Shown in pieces: positions 7,863 through 17,246 of a stretch of DNA of 64,000 nt. The notes under the pieces were generated by a model. It was not told the origin of the DNA. It was given only the letters and a program-made list of their open reading frames with translations, and searched no databases. Numbering within the stretch: position 1 is the stretch's first letter; every line of letters begins with the position of its first letter. The DNA comes from Celeribacter ethanolicus. Lineage in GTDB: Bacteria > Pseudomonadota > Alphaproteobacteria > Rhodobacterales > Rhodobacteraceae. The stretch covers positions 1 to 64,000 of the forward strand of contig NZ_LRUC01000007.1 in the NCBI RefSeq assembly GCF_001550095.1, in the 5' to 3' direction. A program made the position numbers and the translations under genes.

Positions 7863-8795
7863 ACGCTTCATCTCAAGCAGCTCGAGCGCCCTCTGAATCT
7901 GACGTTTGTCGAAGATGGGGAGGAGTTGGACTTTGGTGATCGACGGAATTTGACTATTGTCCGTGCCTATCCCAAGGGGCGTTTAGACGTCAGGGAGGCG
8001 TTGCTGCTGTCGCACGTGCCCTCAGAAACCTTTCGCGCTGAACTTGAGAGCATGGGGCTGTCGCGCGATGACGCGGATAACCTCTCTATCAAGGTCGGCC
8101 ATTCTGTTCCCGTATTGCGGCGTCAGCTCTCAGGCGATCCTGAAGTTCGGCGGCCAAGTTGGGTCAGAGATCGTGCAGCAGCAAAAAGTGTTCTCCCGTT
8201 TGCATTGGTAGGCTCTTGGGGCGAGCGCGAGAACCTGGATGATAGCACAATTCTACAGCTATTAGGTGATTTTCGGGATGGTGAAGTAGAAACAGTTCGA
8301 GACGAACTGCTCGCTCTGAACGACGCACCAATTGCGCGCTATGGGTATGTGAATGTCGTTGTATCACAAATCGACGCGCTTTTTGCCGTAAGGCATTACA
8401 TAAGTAGAGACGATTTGGACCGCTTCTTTCAACTCTTGCCGGAATTGCTAGGCGATAGAGACCCCGCCTTAGACCTACCTCAAGATCAGTGGTACATGGC
8501 CAATGTTTTGGGGCACGCGCGAAGTTTTTCGGGAGCCCTGCTTTCCGGTCTCGGCGACGCGTTGTGCATTCTATCCGTTCATGGTGCAGAAATCTGCGGT
8601 GACAGGTTGGAAGTTGATCTTGCATACCGTGCTGGGGAAGTCGTTCGGTCCCTAATGCAAGGTGCAGATGAAGAACGTTGGCTTTCCATCCGGGGGCATT
8701 TGCGTGCATTGGCGGAGGCATCGCCATCTGCGTTCCTAGATTGCCTCGAAGCTGAGCTTAGAGAGCCGGAACCGGCCATACGCGCCATTAACCAG
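7863..8795 (+). pseudogene. Internal fragment of the same large uncharacterised protein as at 3850
   Basis: The frame is open from about 7806. From 7863 it gives a soluble, helical polypeptide with SIKVGHSVPVLRRQLSG, VLPFALVGSWGE, APIARYGYVNVVVSQIDALFA, DRFFQLLPELLGDRDPALDL and LEAELREPEPAIRA. These match, as far as I can recall, the middle of the same large family whose N-terminus is at 3850. The expected next segment of the family (LLWALEALAWSP) is instead found at ~4315. It has no clear start or ribosome binding site and runs into the second transposon end, where translation would stop at 8963. The gene was evidently split and rearranged around the transposon. Confidence 0.5.
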
Positions 8796-8808
8796 CCTCC
8801 AACACCAT

Positions 8809-9010
8809 CTGATCGGGCTCGCGCTTTGCGCGGGCCTTTTTCCGTTTCACCGGCGGCGAGGGCGCTCGAGGCGGCGTTTGCAATTGCTCCAAATTGGTGT
8901 GGAATTGCTCCAAACGCGAAAGATGTTGGAAATTACGATGCTATCTCAATTGGTTGCGGATGATTCGTTTTACGAGCCGTTGAGATCGGTATTCTTATGG
9001 TCCAATGACA
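8809..9010 (+). repeat. Transposon right end, copy 2
   Basis: Second copy of the 202-bp end at 6531-6732: terminator hairpin, AATTGCTCCAAA at 8882 and 8903 (again 21 bp apart), and the terminal ATGGTCCAATGACA ending at 9010. No transposase genes precede this copy, only the large-gene fragment, so it is either the end of a second, mostly deleted transposon or a product of rearrangement. The 3' third of the repeat is the most diverged part. Confidence 0.75.
8816..8841 (+). terminator. Rho-independent terminator in transposon end copy 2
   Basis: The stem 8816-8824 with 8828-8836 (one G.U pair), TTT loop and five T residues match the terminator in copy 1. Confidence 0.75.
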
Positions 9011-9153
9011 CAAATTTCCTGACGCAGACAGGGCGTGGCGCGCCATTTCTCCAGATCTCGGAAGCTTAAAAAGAATCCCCTTAATTTTAGGGGTTAAGCC
9101 CGTGTTCATCCCTCTCTGTTACTCCTCAGGCCGGGTGAATATGAGGTGGTGGT

Positions 9154-9252
9154 ATGAGCGGAAAGGGTAACGCTCCGATTATCATCAAGAAGAAGAAGGT
9201 TATTCAGGGCGGCGGTCACCACGGCGGTGCCTGGAAAGTCGCCATAGCATAA
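9154..9252 (+). pseudogene. motB: 5' remnant of motB (flagellar motor stator), 32 codons
   Basis: ATG 9154, preceded by a GAGGTGG ribosome binding site, encodes MSGKGNAPIIIKKKK followed by GGGHHGGAWKVA, the characteristic N-terminus of Rhodobacterales MotB (normally followed by YADFVTAMMAFF and the membrane anchor). Here the sequence diverges right after KVA and stops at 9250-9252. The membrane helix and the peptidoglycan-binding OmpA-like domain are gone. It lies beside flagellar genes, as motB does in this order, so the cluster has lost its motB through the rearrangement that brought the mobile DNA. Whether another motB exists elsewhere cannot be seen. Confidence 0.75.
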
Positions 9253-9473
9253 TTTCCTTTGATCTTGGGACGCGTTTTGCGCCACACGAGTTTCGAGATC
9301 CGCCCCCACGGGCGGTTTCAGGATCGTCATTCTGACTGATTACGGATGACCGCTTCCGGTCGACCGTGCCACCCCCTCGGGATGCACTCTGATCTTTGGA
9401 GCTTAAAGGCTAAAAGTTTCCTAAGCTGGCTCCGATTGATGCTTTTAATTTGAGGCAAAAATTGGACAAAGCC

Positions 9474-9827
9474 TCAGGCTTTTCTCTTCATGGTTAACGA
9501 CTTGCGTTCGATCTCGGTCGCTTTCCCCGCCGGGCCGTAGGCTGTGAACCCCCGTGACTGATGGCGCAGGGACAGGATGCGTTCGCGCGCCGTGCGCAGG
9601 CCTTTGGCGGAGGCCATAAGGAGGCGCTTGTTGTGCTCGCTGCGCTTTTTCAGATCCTGGAGCACCACGACGGGCGTTTTCGATTTCGCGACGAGGGACA
9701 GAAGCGATTCCTTCGATTTCGAAAGCGTCTCAAGGGTGGCGAAGTCACCTTTAAGAATCGCGGCCTTTTCCTTGTCGAGCAGATCGGCAAGCGCGCTTGC
9801 CGGGCGGAATGCATCAAGAAATGCCAT
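9474..9827 (-). CDS. flgN: FlgN-like flagellar export chaperone
   Basis: A 117-residue, strongly helical protein (DKEKAAILKGDFATLETLSKSKESLL) of the size and pattern of FlgN, the cytosolic chaperone that keeps the hook-filament junction proteins FlgK and FlgL unfolded and escorts them to the export gate. It overlaps the 3' end of the upstream rod-binding gene by 14 bases, so the two form an operon. The family is weakly conserved; the assignment depends partly on the flagellar neighbours. Confidence 0.65.
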   Translation of the reverse strand: MAFLDAFRPASALADLLDKEKAAILKGDFATLETLSKSKESLLSLVAKSKTPVVVLQDLKKRSEHNKRLLMASAKGLRTARERILSLRHQSRGFTAYGPAGKATEIERKSLTMKRKA

Positions 9828-10104
9828 CGGATGTGTCCTTCAATGCGGTGAAAATCTGTTCGGCGAGACCGATTCCCCCGGCCTCGACCATTTTTTCTGC
9901 CTGTGCCTGAACCAGAAAGGACGAGAATTGATCCTCCCCCGATCCTCCTCCGAAGGCGTCCGGTGTCTTCCCGAAGCCTGCGCTCTTGAGCATTTCCGCC
10001 AGAAACGTCGCCTCAAGCTGTTGCGACACGTCACGCAGCTTTTCCTCCTGCGACGCCTGCGGAAGGGGTGGGTGGGCTGAGGATGGGACAGCGGAGACGG
10101 CCAT
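9814..10104 (-). CDS. flgJ: Rod-binding protein (FlgJ N-terminal type)
   Basis: 96 residues containing LEATFLAEMLKSAGFGKT and FSSFLVQAQAEKMVEAGGIGLAEQIF, the rod-binding domain found at the N-terminus of FlgJ, which caps the growing flagellar rod in the periplasm. The muramidase half of enterobacterial FlgJ is absent, as is usual in alphaproteobacteria. It is first gene of a two-gene minus-strand operon with the FlgN-like gene and is divergent from fliK, with a shared control region at 10105-10210. Confidence 0.75.
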   Translation of the reverse strand: MAVSAVPSSAHPPLPQASQEEKLRDVSQQLEATFLAEMLKSAGFGKTPDAFGGGSGEDQFSSFLVQAQAEKMVEAGGIGLAEQIFTALKDTSDGIS

Positions 10105-10210
10105 GAGGGATCACTCCAATTCGAAGCATTTTTCGACTCGTAACCGCAATCTGGTAAAGAACCGGTAACTCTCTGCGCAGATAGTGGCATCACGGCGAAA
10201 GAAATCCCGG

Positions 10211-12370
10211 ATGCAAGAAATGCAGTTTCAGACCTTTGACTTTGTTAAAGCCGCGGCCAGCCCAGAGGCCGGGCGATCCGAAAAAGCCAATGCTTTCGGA
10301 AAAACCAGTACCTTCGGAAAGGTCTCAGGTGAGACGTCACCGGATACCGGTGACAAAGGCATGGCTTTGGACAAGCTGCCTTCGAAGACGACTGCACGCA
10401 ACGCAACGCAAGGCGATACATTCGCGAGCTATCTTCGTGGACAATCGGGACCGACCCGGGGTCTGCCGGGCGATGGGGTTCCGGCCAAAGACCTGAAAGT
10501 CCTGGATGTGGGCAAGGCTGAAACCGAAGGGGGCTCCGCACCTCACATATCCGTTTCGGAAGATGCCTCCGTTTCGGGCGATGCCGCCGATCAGGGGAAT
10601 GCCGTCATGCACCCAGGTGAAGGCGCACTGGACACAGCGTCCGTTGTGGCGCCCGGTGTCGGAGCCTCACGGAACGGATTTGCCACTCAGACGGCCATTC
10701 AGCAGATTCTCGTCGCAAATGGCGATCCTGAAGCAAAGGCGCTACTCACCGGTGATGGCACAGCCGATATGTCTTCGACCGATGCCGATGCATCCCAAGG
10801 GGAGACACCCGAAGACGTCTCACCTGAGACCTTTCAAATTCCGCCGGAAGTACTCTTGAACATGGGCGTTCCTTCCGAAGCCACGCCGCTCAAGGGACAG
10901 GCGAAAGAGGATGCAGGGCACACGACAGAGCTTTCCATTGAGGCGGATGATGTGCCCGGCGGAGTGAGCCTTGGCCATTCCGAGACGAACACGGATCAAA
11001 AGATCCTCTCCCCCGACGAACGCCTGACAGCGATGACGCGTGAGCTGGGGGCGGGGGATCGGAGCGGCTTTTCCGATGCTGTGAGGGAAGCCGAAAATTC
11101 ATTGACCGCCGAACAATCTGCGACGGATGCGAAGGAGATTGTAAAGGATAATCTGAAGGACGATCAAAGGGTTGTCCTGTTGCAGGAGCAAGTCACGACC
11201 ATGATGGGCGTGGCGACGCACATGCATGCATCTCAGTTGCAGGAGGCAGAAGATGACACCGCATCGGTGGCGCGTCTCGATCTTCCATCGAAGATGCAAG
11301 ACGTCGGTGTCTCACGCCTCTTTTCTGTCGCTCCGAACGGGAGGTCGAACGGCGCGGATGCGACATCGCCGCTGGCTGAGGCGGTCGATCTGACATCGCG
11401 GAAAGCCAAGGTTGACATGTCACAGCCTGATGCGCAGGCCTCCACCACTTCCGTAAAATCCTCCGTAAATTCTTTGGACGCTACTGCCCTGTCGCTTGGT
11501 CAGTTCCCGGCGGTGTCCGATGGTCTGCCCGCTGAAACGCGGCCTGCTGGGCGGGCGAATCCCCTTGCTCCGGGAGGGCATAGCGACCTGAGCCCACAGC
11601 AACAGGCCTCGGGCCTCCTTGCGAATACGACCGTCACCTCTGTTTCCAGCGAAAGGAAACAGGCTCCGCAAACGCCAGCCACAGAGATGTCGGGCGCGGC
11701 CTCTCTGGGGGACAGGGAAGACATTATCGCACCGAAGGTGCATCGTGAAACGACCGACGCGTTGGCGACTTCCACCGCCCGGCCGCAGCAAAGCTCCGCA
11801 GCGCCGGGAATCTCCTTGATCTCCGCAGAGGCCCTGATGTCTTCCGGCCCGGATCGTGATCAAGGGCTTTCGATCGAGGAACTGGGTCCGATGTCCCATA
11901 TGTCCTCGGAAGCGGACGCCATGCGGGAGCAGAGTTCCGCGACAAGTGCCATGAACCGGGTCGAATTTCCGACTCGTCTGGCGTCGCAGATTGCCGATGT
12001 CGCCCGGCAATTGCCGGATCGTCCGGTCGAAATCACGTTGTCTCCGCAGGAACTCGGCAAGGTGAGGCTGTCTTTTCATCTCTCCGAGAACGGCGCGATG
12101 CAGTTGGTGATTGCCGCCGAACGGGCCGACACGCTCGATCTGATGCGGCGCAATGTCGAAAGCCTGATCACCGAATTCCGCGATCTCGGCTATGCCGACA
12201 GCGGGTTCACCTTTCAGAATTTCGATCAGGGGGCACAACAAGGCGGTTCTGATGTTTTTGCTCCTCCGGCCGGTTCTTCCACCACATCCGACATGACCGA
12301 TCCCATGCCGTCCGCTCCCCCCGTGCGCCTGTCGCTTGGGAATGAGTCAGGCATGGATCTCAGGCTTTGA
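10211..12370 (+). CDS. fliK: Flagellar hook-length control protein FliK
   Basis: 719 residues if started at ATG 10211 (a GTG at 10184 and an ATG at 10220 are in frame; neither has a clear ribosome binding site). The first ~550 residues are low-complexity, rich in Ala, Ser, Asp and Thr, as expected for the molecular ruler part. The conserved C-terminal Flg_hook domain (about 580-680) contains PVEITLSPQELGKVRLSF. FliK measures hook length and switches the export gate from hook to filament substrates. It is followed closely by flgD, the hook cap, in the same operon. Confidence 0.85.
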   Translation: MQEMQFQTFDFVKAAASPEAGRSEKANAFGKTSTFGKVSGETSPDTGDKGMALDKLPSKTTARNATQGDTFASYLRGQSGPTRGLPGDGVPAKDLKVLDVGKAETEGGSAPHISVSEDASVSGDAADQGNAVMHPGEGALDTASVVAPGVGASRNGFATQTAIQQILVANGDPEAKALLTGDGTADMSSTDADASQGETPEDVSPETFQIPPEVLLNMGVPSEATPLKGQAKEDAGHTTELSIEADDVPGGVSLGHSETNTDQKILSPDERLTAMTRELGAGDRSGFSDAVREAENSLTAEQSATDAKEIVKDNLKDDQRVVLLQEQVTTMMGVATHMHASQLQEAEDDTASVARLDLPSKMQDVGVSRLFSVAPNGRSNGADATSPLAEAVDLTSRKAKVDMSQPDAQASTTSVKSSVNSLDATALSLGQFPAVSDGLPAETRPAGRANPLAPGGHSDLSPQQQASGLLANTTVTSVSSERKQAPQTPATEMSGAASLGDREDIIAPKVHRETTDALATSTARPQQSSAAPGISLISAEALMSSGPDRDQGLSIEELGPMSHMSSEADAMREQSSATSAMNRVEFPTRLASQIADVARQLPDRPVEITLSPQELGKVRLSFHLSENGAMQLVIAAERADTLDLMRRNVESLITEFRDLGYADSGFTFQNFDQGAQQGGSDVFAPPAGSSTTSDMTDPMPSAPPVRLSLGNESGMDLRL

Positions 12371-12382
12371 CAGGAGCGCAAG

Positions 12383-13057
12383 ATGGTAAACACGATCACC
12401 GCCGCGACGACGGGCACGACCGGAGCAAGCAGTTCGAGTTCCAGCAGCGAGGCCGGGTCTGCGCTGAGTTCGGATTTCGACACGTTTCTCAAGATGCTTA
12501 CGGTCCAGATGCAGAATCAGGATCCGCTCAACCCGATCGAATCGAGCGATTACGCGGTGCAGCTCGCCACCTTCTCGCAGGTCGAGCAATCCGTCATCAC
12601 AAACGATCTGCTGGAAGGTCTTTCGGCGCAGCTCGGTCTCATGGGCTTTTCGGAATTGTCCGGCTGGGTCGGCATGGACGCCCGGAGTGAGGCCGCGGCC
12701 TATTTCGATGGCGCTTCGCCGGTCACGCTGACGGGCGAATTTGCGACCGCGGCGGATACCGGCGTCTTGATCGTGCGCGATGCCGATGGGGCGGTGGTCC
12801 AAAAGCTCACCATGGTCCCGACAGACCATGCCTTCGAGTGGTCCGGGCACGATGGAAATGGCGACGCATTCGAGGCCGGACTCTACTCTTTCGAGATCGA
12901 GAATTACCACAACGGCGATTATCTCTCCACCACAATGGTCGAGGGGTATTCCCGCATCGTGGAGGCCCGCTCCGACGATGGCGATGTCGTTCTGGTTCTG
13001 GCCGGTGGCAATGAAATCGGTTCCGACGATGTAACCGCCTTGCGCGATCCGTCGTGA
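12383..13057 (+). CDS. flgD: Flagellar hook capping protein FlgD
   Basis: 224 residues starting at ATG 12383 with AGGAG eight bases upstream, 12 bases after fliK. The N-terminal segment FLKMLTVQMQNQDPLNPIESSDYAVQLATFSQVEQ (about residues 35-70) is the hallmark of FlgD. The remainder is a beta-rich FlgD Ig-like/tudor part with ESG-like turns (GHDGNGDAFEAGLYSFEI). FlgD forms the cap under which FlgE assembles. It ends the flagellar block in this window. Confidence 0.9.
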   Translation: MVNTITAATTGTTGASSSSSSSEAGSALSSDFDTFLKMLTVQMQNQDPLNPIESSDYAVQLATFSQVEQSVITNDLLEGLSAQLGLMGFSELSGWVGMDARSEAAAYFDGASPVTLTGEFATAADTGVLIVRDADGAVVQKLTMVPTDHAFEWSGHDGNGDAFEAGLYSFEIENYHNGDYLSTTMVEGYSRIVEARSDDGDVVLVLAGGNEIGSDDVTALRDPS

Positions 13058-13121
13058 TCCGCTTGAGAGCGTGACGCTCCCTCGCTAGACTCGAACGGTC
13101 CACAACCCCGGAGCGCCCGTA

Positions 13122-13982
13122 ATGTCCTGTGCCGCAGATCTTCCCCCGAAGGGGCTTCGGGATCTCGTGGCGCAACGCGTCACTGCGCCGGTGTGCTGGC
13201 TGCGCTTGCCCGGAGGTCGGACAAACCGCAGTTGGCGGGTACGTGGGGCCACCTGTGACTGGGTGGTCAAACTGTTCGACGCCAGCCGCTCCAACCGCCT
13301 GTTCCCGAACGATCCGCAGGCGGAACGTCAGGCGTTGATCGCTTTGGCGGGGCAGGGGCTTGGGCCGGACTTCGTGGCGGAGTTCGAGTTGCAGGGGGAA
13401 GTCGGTCTGATCTACGACTATGTCGAGGGTGCGCTTTCCGGCAATACGGATCATCGCACGATCCGCGCGTTGGGCCGTTTGCATCAACTGACGCCTCCCC
13501 TGGAGCTGCGCCAGATCGACGTGTGTCCCGTGGCGCTTCTTGAGCAAGGCCGTTCTTTTCTGCGGGGGCTCGATACCCCTCTGGTGCGTCATCTGATCGC
13601 AACGGAACCTGCCCCTTCTCCCGTTCCGGGCGGCAGAGAGGTGTTCCTCCATGGCGACCCCGTGCCTGCCAATGTCCTGATCCACGACGGTCGGCTCCGG
13701 TTCATCGACTGGCAATGCCCGGCCCGCGGCGATGCGACAGCGGATCTGGCCATCGCTCTGTCCCCGGCCATGCATCATGTCTATGGACGGGGTATTTTTG
13801 CGAAAGCGGAACAGGAGACCGCGCTTGCTGCCTATCCTGAGGCCGACACCATTGCACGTTACCGTCAACTCGCCCCCTTTTACCGCTGGCGCATGGCGGC
13901 CTATTGCGCGTGGAAGGCGGCGCGGGGCGAGGCGATCTATGAGGTGGCCGCAGAAGCCGAGCTTAACCCAGAACGAGCATGA
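13122..13982 (+). CDS. Aminoglycoside phosphotransferase/choline kinase-like protein
   Basis: 286 residues with the catalytic loop FLHGDPVPANVLI (HGDxxxxN, about residues 175-187) and the metal-binding FIDWQ (about 195) of the APH/ChoK/ThiK kinase-like fold. The N-terminal lobe shows GGRTNRSWRV in the nucleotide loop and a VVKLF lysine. The substrate cannot be told: small amines (choline, thiamine) or a salvage substrate are as likely as an antibiotic. Its 3' end overlaps the 3' end of ubiB on the other strand by 20 bases. No operon partner is seen. Confidence 0.75.
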   Translation: MSCAADLPPKGLRDLVAQRVTAPVCWLRLPGGRTNRSWRVRGATCDWVVKLFDASRSNRLFPNDPQAERQALIALAGQGLGPDFVAEFELQGEVGLIYDYVEGALSGNTDHRTIRALGRLHQLTPPLELRQIDVCPVALLEQGRSFLRGLDTPLVRHLIATEPAPSPVPGGREVFLHGDPVPANVLIHDGRLRFIDWQCPARGDATADLAIALSPAMHHVYGRGIFAKAEQETALAAYPEADTIARYRQLAPFYRWRMAAYCAWKAARGEAIYEVAAEAELNPERA

Positions 13983-15498
13983 CCGCGGCGCCGATCCCGG
14001 CGGAGACGATACCGCCGACGATCAGCCAGAGAACCTGCCAGCGGTTGCTCTGGGCAACGGGGGCGACAGATTCCTTGCTTTGAGCGATCAAAAGTGCCTC
14101 TGCCAGTTGCGGCAGGCGAGGTCCGAAGCGCGACAGTACCCTGGCCGTGTGCCAAAGATCGCGGGCCAGGGCCTTGGGGCCAATGTTGGCCTTGATGTAC
14201 TCTTCGACCACCGGCTTGGAGACTTCCCAGATGTTGATATGCGGATCGAGAGAGCGCGAGACGCCTTCAACCACCACCATGGTGCGCTGCAACAGGATCA
14301 GTTCGGTCCGTGTCTGCATCCCGAAGCGTTCGGTCACCTCGAACAGGTAGGACAACAGCCGTGCCATGGAGATGCGCGTCGCGTCCATGCCGAAGATCGG
14401 ATCGCCGACGGCCCGCAGCGCACGGGCGAATTCATCCATGTCGCGATCAGCGGGAACATAGCCCGCCTCGAAATGCACCTCGGCGACACGTTTGTAGTCT
14501 TGTTTGATAAATCCATACAAAATCTCGGCATAAACACGTCGTGTATACTCGTCGAGCATCCCCATGATGCCGAAATCCAGCGCAATGATGTCGCCGTTCG
14601 GCGCGATCTTGAGATTGCCGTGATGCATGTCGGCATGAAAGAATCCGTCACGCAAAGCATGGGTCAGGAACATTTGCAGGACGCGGGGACCGAGAACCGT
14701 CACATCGTGACCGGCGGCGATGATCTCGTCGATGTCGGAGGCGGCGATGCCCTCGACCCATTCCAGCGTCATGACCCGTTTCGAGGACAGGGCCCAGTCG
14801 ATGGCCGGGACGTTGAAGCCTTCATCGCCCGCCGTATTCGCGGCATATTCTGAGGCTGAGGCGCTTTCCAGACGTAGGTCCAGCTCACCATGAACGACGC
14901 CTTCGAAATGCGCGATGACATCGGTCGGACGGAGGCGGCGCGAAGCGGGAGAGAGCTTCTCGATCAGGGAGGCGAGGAAATAAAAGGCGTCAATATCGGT
15001 GCGAAACGCCTTCTCGATGCCGGGACGCAGCACCTTGACGGCAACCGCCTGGCCGGTGTCGGCACGCACGGCCTTGTGGACCTGAGCGATGGAAGCGGCC
15101 GCGACCGGTTCGGAGAATTCGGAAAACAGCTCGGAGATCGGCGCCTGAAGTTCGGCCTCCACCGTCTTGATCGCCGCATCGCGCGGGAAGGGCGGCATCC
15201 GGTCCTGAAGCACCTGCAACTGCTTGGCGAGATCGGCACCGACCACATCGGGGCGGGTCGAGAGAATCTGTCCGAATTTGATATAGGCCGGCCCCAAGGC
15301 GGTAATCGCGCGCGTCAGCGGCGGCAGGTTCGGATCGCCCTTATAGCCGAGCCAGCGGAAGGGCCAGACGACGGTGCGGGCCAGTATGCGAAAGGCGCGG
15401 GGGGCGTCGAGCGCGTCCATCGCCTGGGTCATCGCACCGGTACGCTCCATGGTTGCACCGGTGCGGATAAGCCGCCAGAGATTGTGAGGTCCGCGCAT
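13963..15498 (-). CDS. ubiB: UbiB, ABC1/ADCK-type protein required for ubiquinone synthesis
   Basis: 511 residues from ATG 15498, which overlaps the ubiE stop by one base (TGATG); a GTG 12 bases earlier is possible. Family motifs seen: KFGQILSTRPD (KxGQ), AAASIAQVHKA (alanine-rich nucleotide loop), FFHADMHHGNL and ALDFG (catalytic and metal sites), and two C-terminal membrane helices. UbiB is an atypical kinase/ATPase that supports coenzyme Q assembly at the inner membrane. It forms an operon with ubiE, transcribed ubiE to ubiB. Confidence 0.92.
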   Translation of the reverse strand: MRGPHNLWRLIRTGATMERTGAMTQAMDALDAPRAFRILARTVVWPFRWLGYKGDPNLPPLTRAITALGPAYIKFGQILSTRPDVVGADLAKQLQVLQDRMPPFPRDAAIKTVEAELQAPISELFSEFSEPVAAASIAQVHKAVRADTGQAVAVKVLRPGIEKAFRTDIDAFYFLASLIEKLSPASRRLRPTDVIAHFEGVVHGELDLRLESASASEYAANTAGDEGFNVPAIDWALSSKRVMTLEWVEGIAASDIDEIIAAGHDVTVLGPRVLQMFLTHALRDGFFHADMHHGNLKIAPNGDIIALDFGIMGMLDEYTRRVYAEILYGFIKQDYKRVAEVHFEAGYVPADRDMDEFARALRAVGDPIFGMDATRISMARLLSYLFEVTERFGMQTRTELILLQRTMVVVEGVSRSLDPHINIWEVSKPVVEEYIKANIGPKALARDLWHTARVLSRFGPRLPQLAEALLIAQSKESVAPVAQSNRWQVLWLIVGGIVSAGIGAAVMLVLG

Positions 15499-16247
15499 CA
15501 GATTTTCCACCCGGAATGCAATGCCGCGATGCCCATAGTCAAATTACGATACTTTACATTGGAAAAACCAGCGGTTTTAATCATCTGCGCAAATGTATCC
15601 TGATCCGGGAATTTGCGGATGCTTTCTACCAGATATTGATAGCTGTCCCGATCCCCGGCGATCATCTGCCCCATGCGGGGGATGACGTTGAAGGAATAGA
15701 GATCGTAAGCCTTCTGCATCATCGGGTTCGGCAGTTGCGAGAATTCAAGCACCATGAGACGTCCGCCGGGTTTCAGAACACGGTAGGCCTCGGAGAGCGC
15801 ATCTGGGATGCGGGTCACGTTCCGGATGCCGAAGGAGATCGTGTAAACGTCGAACTGATTGTCCTCGAACGGCAGTTTCATTGCGTCGCCCGTGACCCAT
15901 TGCAGGCTCTCGGCCATCTGTTCGGCCTCGGCGCGTTTGCGACCTTCCACCAGCATCGACTCGGTCATGTCCAGAACGACGGAGGTCGCCCCCGGCGCGC
16001 GTTTCAGGAAGCGAAACGAAATGTCGCCCGTGCCACCTGCCACATCGAGAAGGTGCTGATCCGGGCGCGGCGCCAGCCAATCCATCATCGCGTCTTTCCA
16101 GACCCGGTGAATGCCCATCGACATCACATCGTTCATGATGTCGTATTTCGACGCGACGGAGGTGAACACCCCATGCACCATCCCGGCTTTCTGATCCTCG
16201 GCCACATCCTTGAAACCGAAATGGGTGGTTTTGCCGTTCTCGCTCAT
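15498..16247 (-). CDS. ubiE: UbiE, bifunctional demethylmenaquinone/2-methoxy-6-polyprenyl-1,4-benzoquinol methyltransferase
   Basis: 249 residues. The start ATG 16247 ([12 protein letters not shown]) was chosen over an upstream in-frame codon at 16319 because it matches the family N-terminus and has an AAGG ribosome binding site. Motifs: [14 protein letters not shown] (SAM motif I), [30 protein letters not shown] and [15 protein letters not shown], all characteristic of UbiE. It C-methylates the quinone ring in ubiquinone synthesis. Divergent from mutM, with 87 bases between the starts, an arrangement conserved in the order. Confidence 0.95.
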   Translation of the reverse strand: MSENGKTTHFGFKDVAEDQKAGMVHGVFTSVASKYDIMNDVMSMGIHRVWKDAMMDWLAPRPDQHLLDVAGGTGDISFRFLKRAPGATSVVLDMTESMLVEGRKRAEAEQMAESLQWVTGDAMKLPFEDNQFDVYTISFGIRNVTRIPDALSEAYRVLKPGGRLMVLEFSQLPNPMMQKAYDLYSFNVIPRMGQMIAGDRDSYQYLVESIRKFPDQDTFAQMIKTAGFSNVKYRNLTMGIAALHSGWKI

Positions 16248-16334
16248 CGCTCTTGAACCTTTCTCGAAACTCACCCTTCTTATAGGGCTCACATCGGGCG
16301 TGACAATCGCATGTCGCAAAGCAAAGGGGCCAAA

Positions 16335-17186
16335 ATGCCGGAATTGCCAGAGGTCGAGACGGTTCGTCGCGGGCTGGAACCCTCAATGGCGGGGGTGCGG
16401 ATCACACAGGCCGATGTGAACCGGCCCGATCTGCGCTGGCCCTTCCCGGAGCGGATGGCGGAGCGGCTCATGGGTGCGAGGGTTGAGCGGCTGCGCAGGC
16501 GGTCGAAATACATCTTGGCCGATCTGGATACGTCGGAAACCCTGCTCATTCACCTGGGCATGTCCGGGAGAATGACGGTTTCGGGCGATCCGCTTGGGCA
16601 ATTCGTGCATGACCATCCGGCAAAGGAAAAGCATGACCATGTGGTGTTTCATATGGAAAACGGCGCGCGCGTGACCTTCAACGATCCGCGGCGTTTCGGG
16701 GCGATGGACCTGATGGCCACGGGGACGGAGGAGACGCATCCTCTTCTTGCCAAACTCGGGCCGGAGCCTTTGGGCAATGCGTTCAGCGAGGAGCACCTGA
16801 TTGCCGCGCTCAAAGGCAAGAACACCCCGATCAAATCAGCGCTTTTAGATCAGCATATCGTCGCGGGGCTGGGCAATATCTATGTCTGCGAAGTGCTGTT
16901 CCGCGCAGGCATCCATCCGGGGCGCAAGGCGTCAAAGATTTCCGAAGCGCGCATTGCCTCACTCGTCCCGATCATCAGGGAGGTGCTTTTGGAGGCCATC
17001 GAGGCCGGGGGATCGTCGCTCAAGGACTTCCGACAGGCCGATGGAGAGCTGGGATATTTCCAGCATAATTTCCGTGTTTACGGACGCGAAGGTGAACCCT
17101 GTGTGACGCCGGAGTGTGCGGCGCGTATAAAGAGGATCACCCAATCCGGGCGTTCCAGCTTCTTTTGCCCGACCTGTCAAAGATGA
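16335..17186 (+). CDS. mutM: Formamidopyrimidine-DNA glycosylase (Fpg/MutM)
   Basis: 283 residues. The start at 16335 is fixed by the chemistry: after Met removal the protein must begin with PELPEVE, where Pro is the Schiff-base nucleophile and Glu the catalytic acid. Other features are the conserved lysine in RRRSKYIL, the H2TH region ([17 protein letters not shown]) and a C-terminal zinc finger with CVTPEC and CPTC. It removes 8-oxoguanine and formamidopyrimidines and nicks the AP site. Confidence 0.96.
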   Translation: MPELPEVETVRRGLEPSMAGVRITQADVNRPDLRWPFPERMAERLMGARVERLRRRSKYILADLDTSETLLIHLGMSGRMTVSGDPLGQFVHDHPAKEKHDHVVFHMENGARVTFNDPRRFGAMDLMATGTEETHPLLAKLGPEPLGNAFSEEHLIAALKGKNTPIKSALLDQHIVAGLGNIYVCEVLFRAGIHPGRKASKISEARIASLVPIIREVLLEAIEAGGSSLKDFRQADGELGYFQHNFRVYGREGEPCVTPECAARIKRITQSGRSSFFCPTCQR

Positions 17187-17246
17187 CTTGATCCGTTCGG
17201 GTCAGATGTTAGGACTGCCCGGAAGGACCAGAAACCGGAGGGCGCA

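Noticed and set aside
9066-9097. TTAA repeats upstream of the motB remnant as a CtrA site
   Set aside because: The spacing is nine or eleven bases instead of seven.
9279-9312. GC-rich hairpin (CCGCCC/GGGCGG) after the motB remnant as a terminator
   Set aside because: It lacks a proper T tract and no intact gene ends before it.
13732-14853. Long plus-strand frames across ubiB
   Set aside because: Shadows of ubiB on the minus strand, whose motifs are unambiguous.
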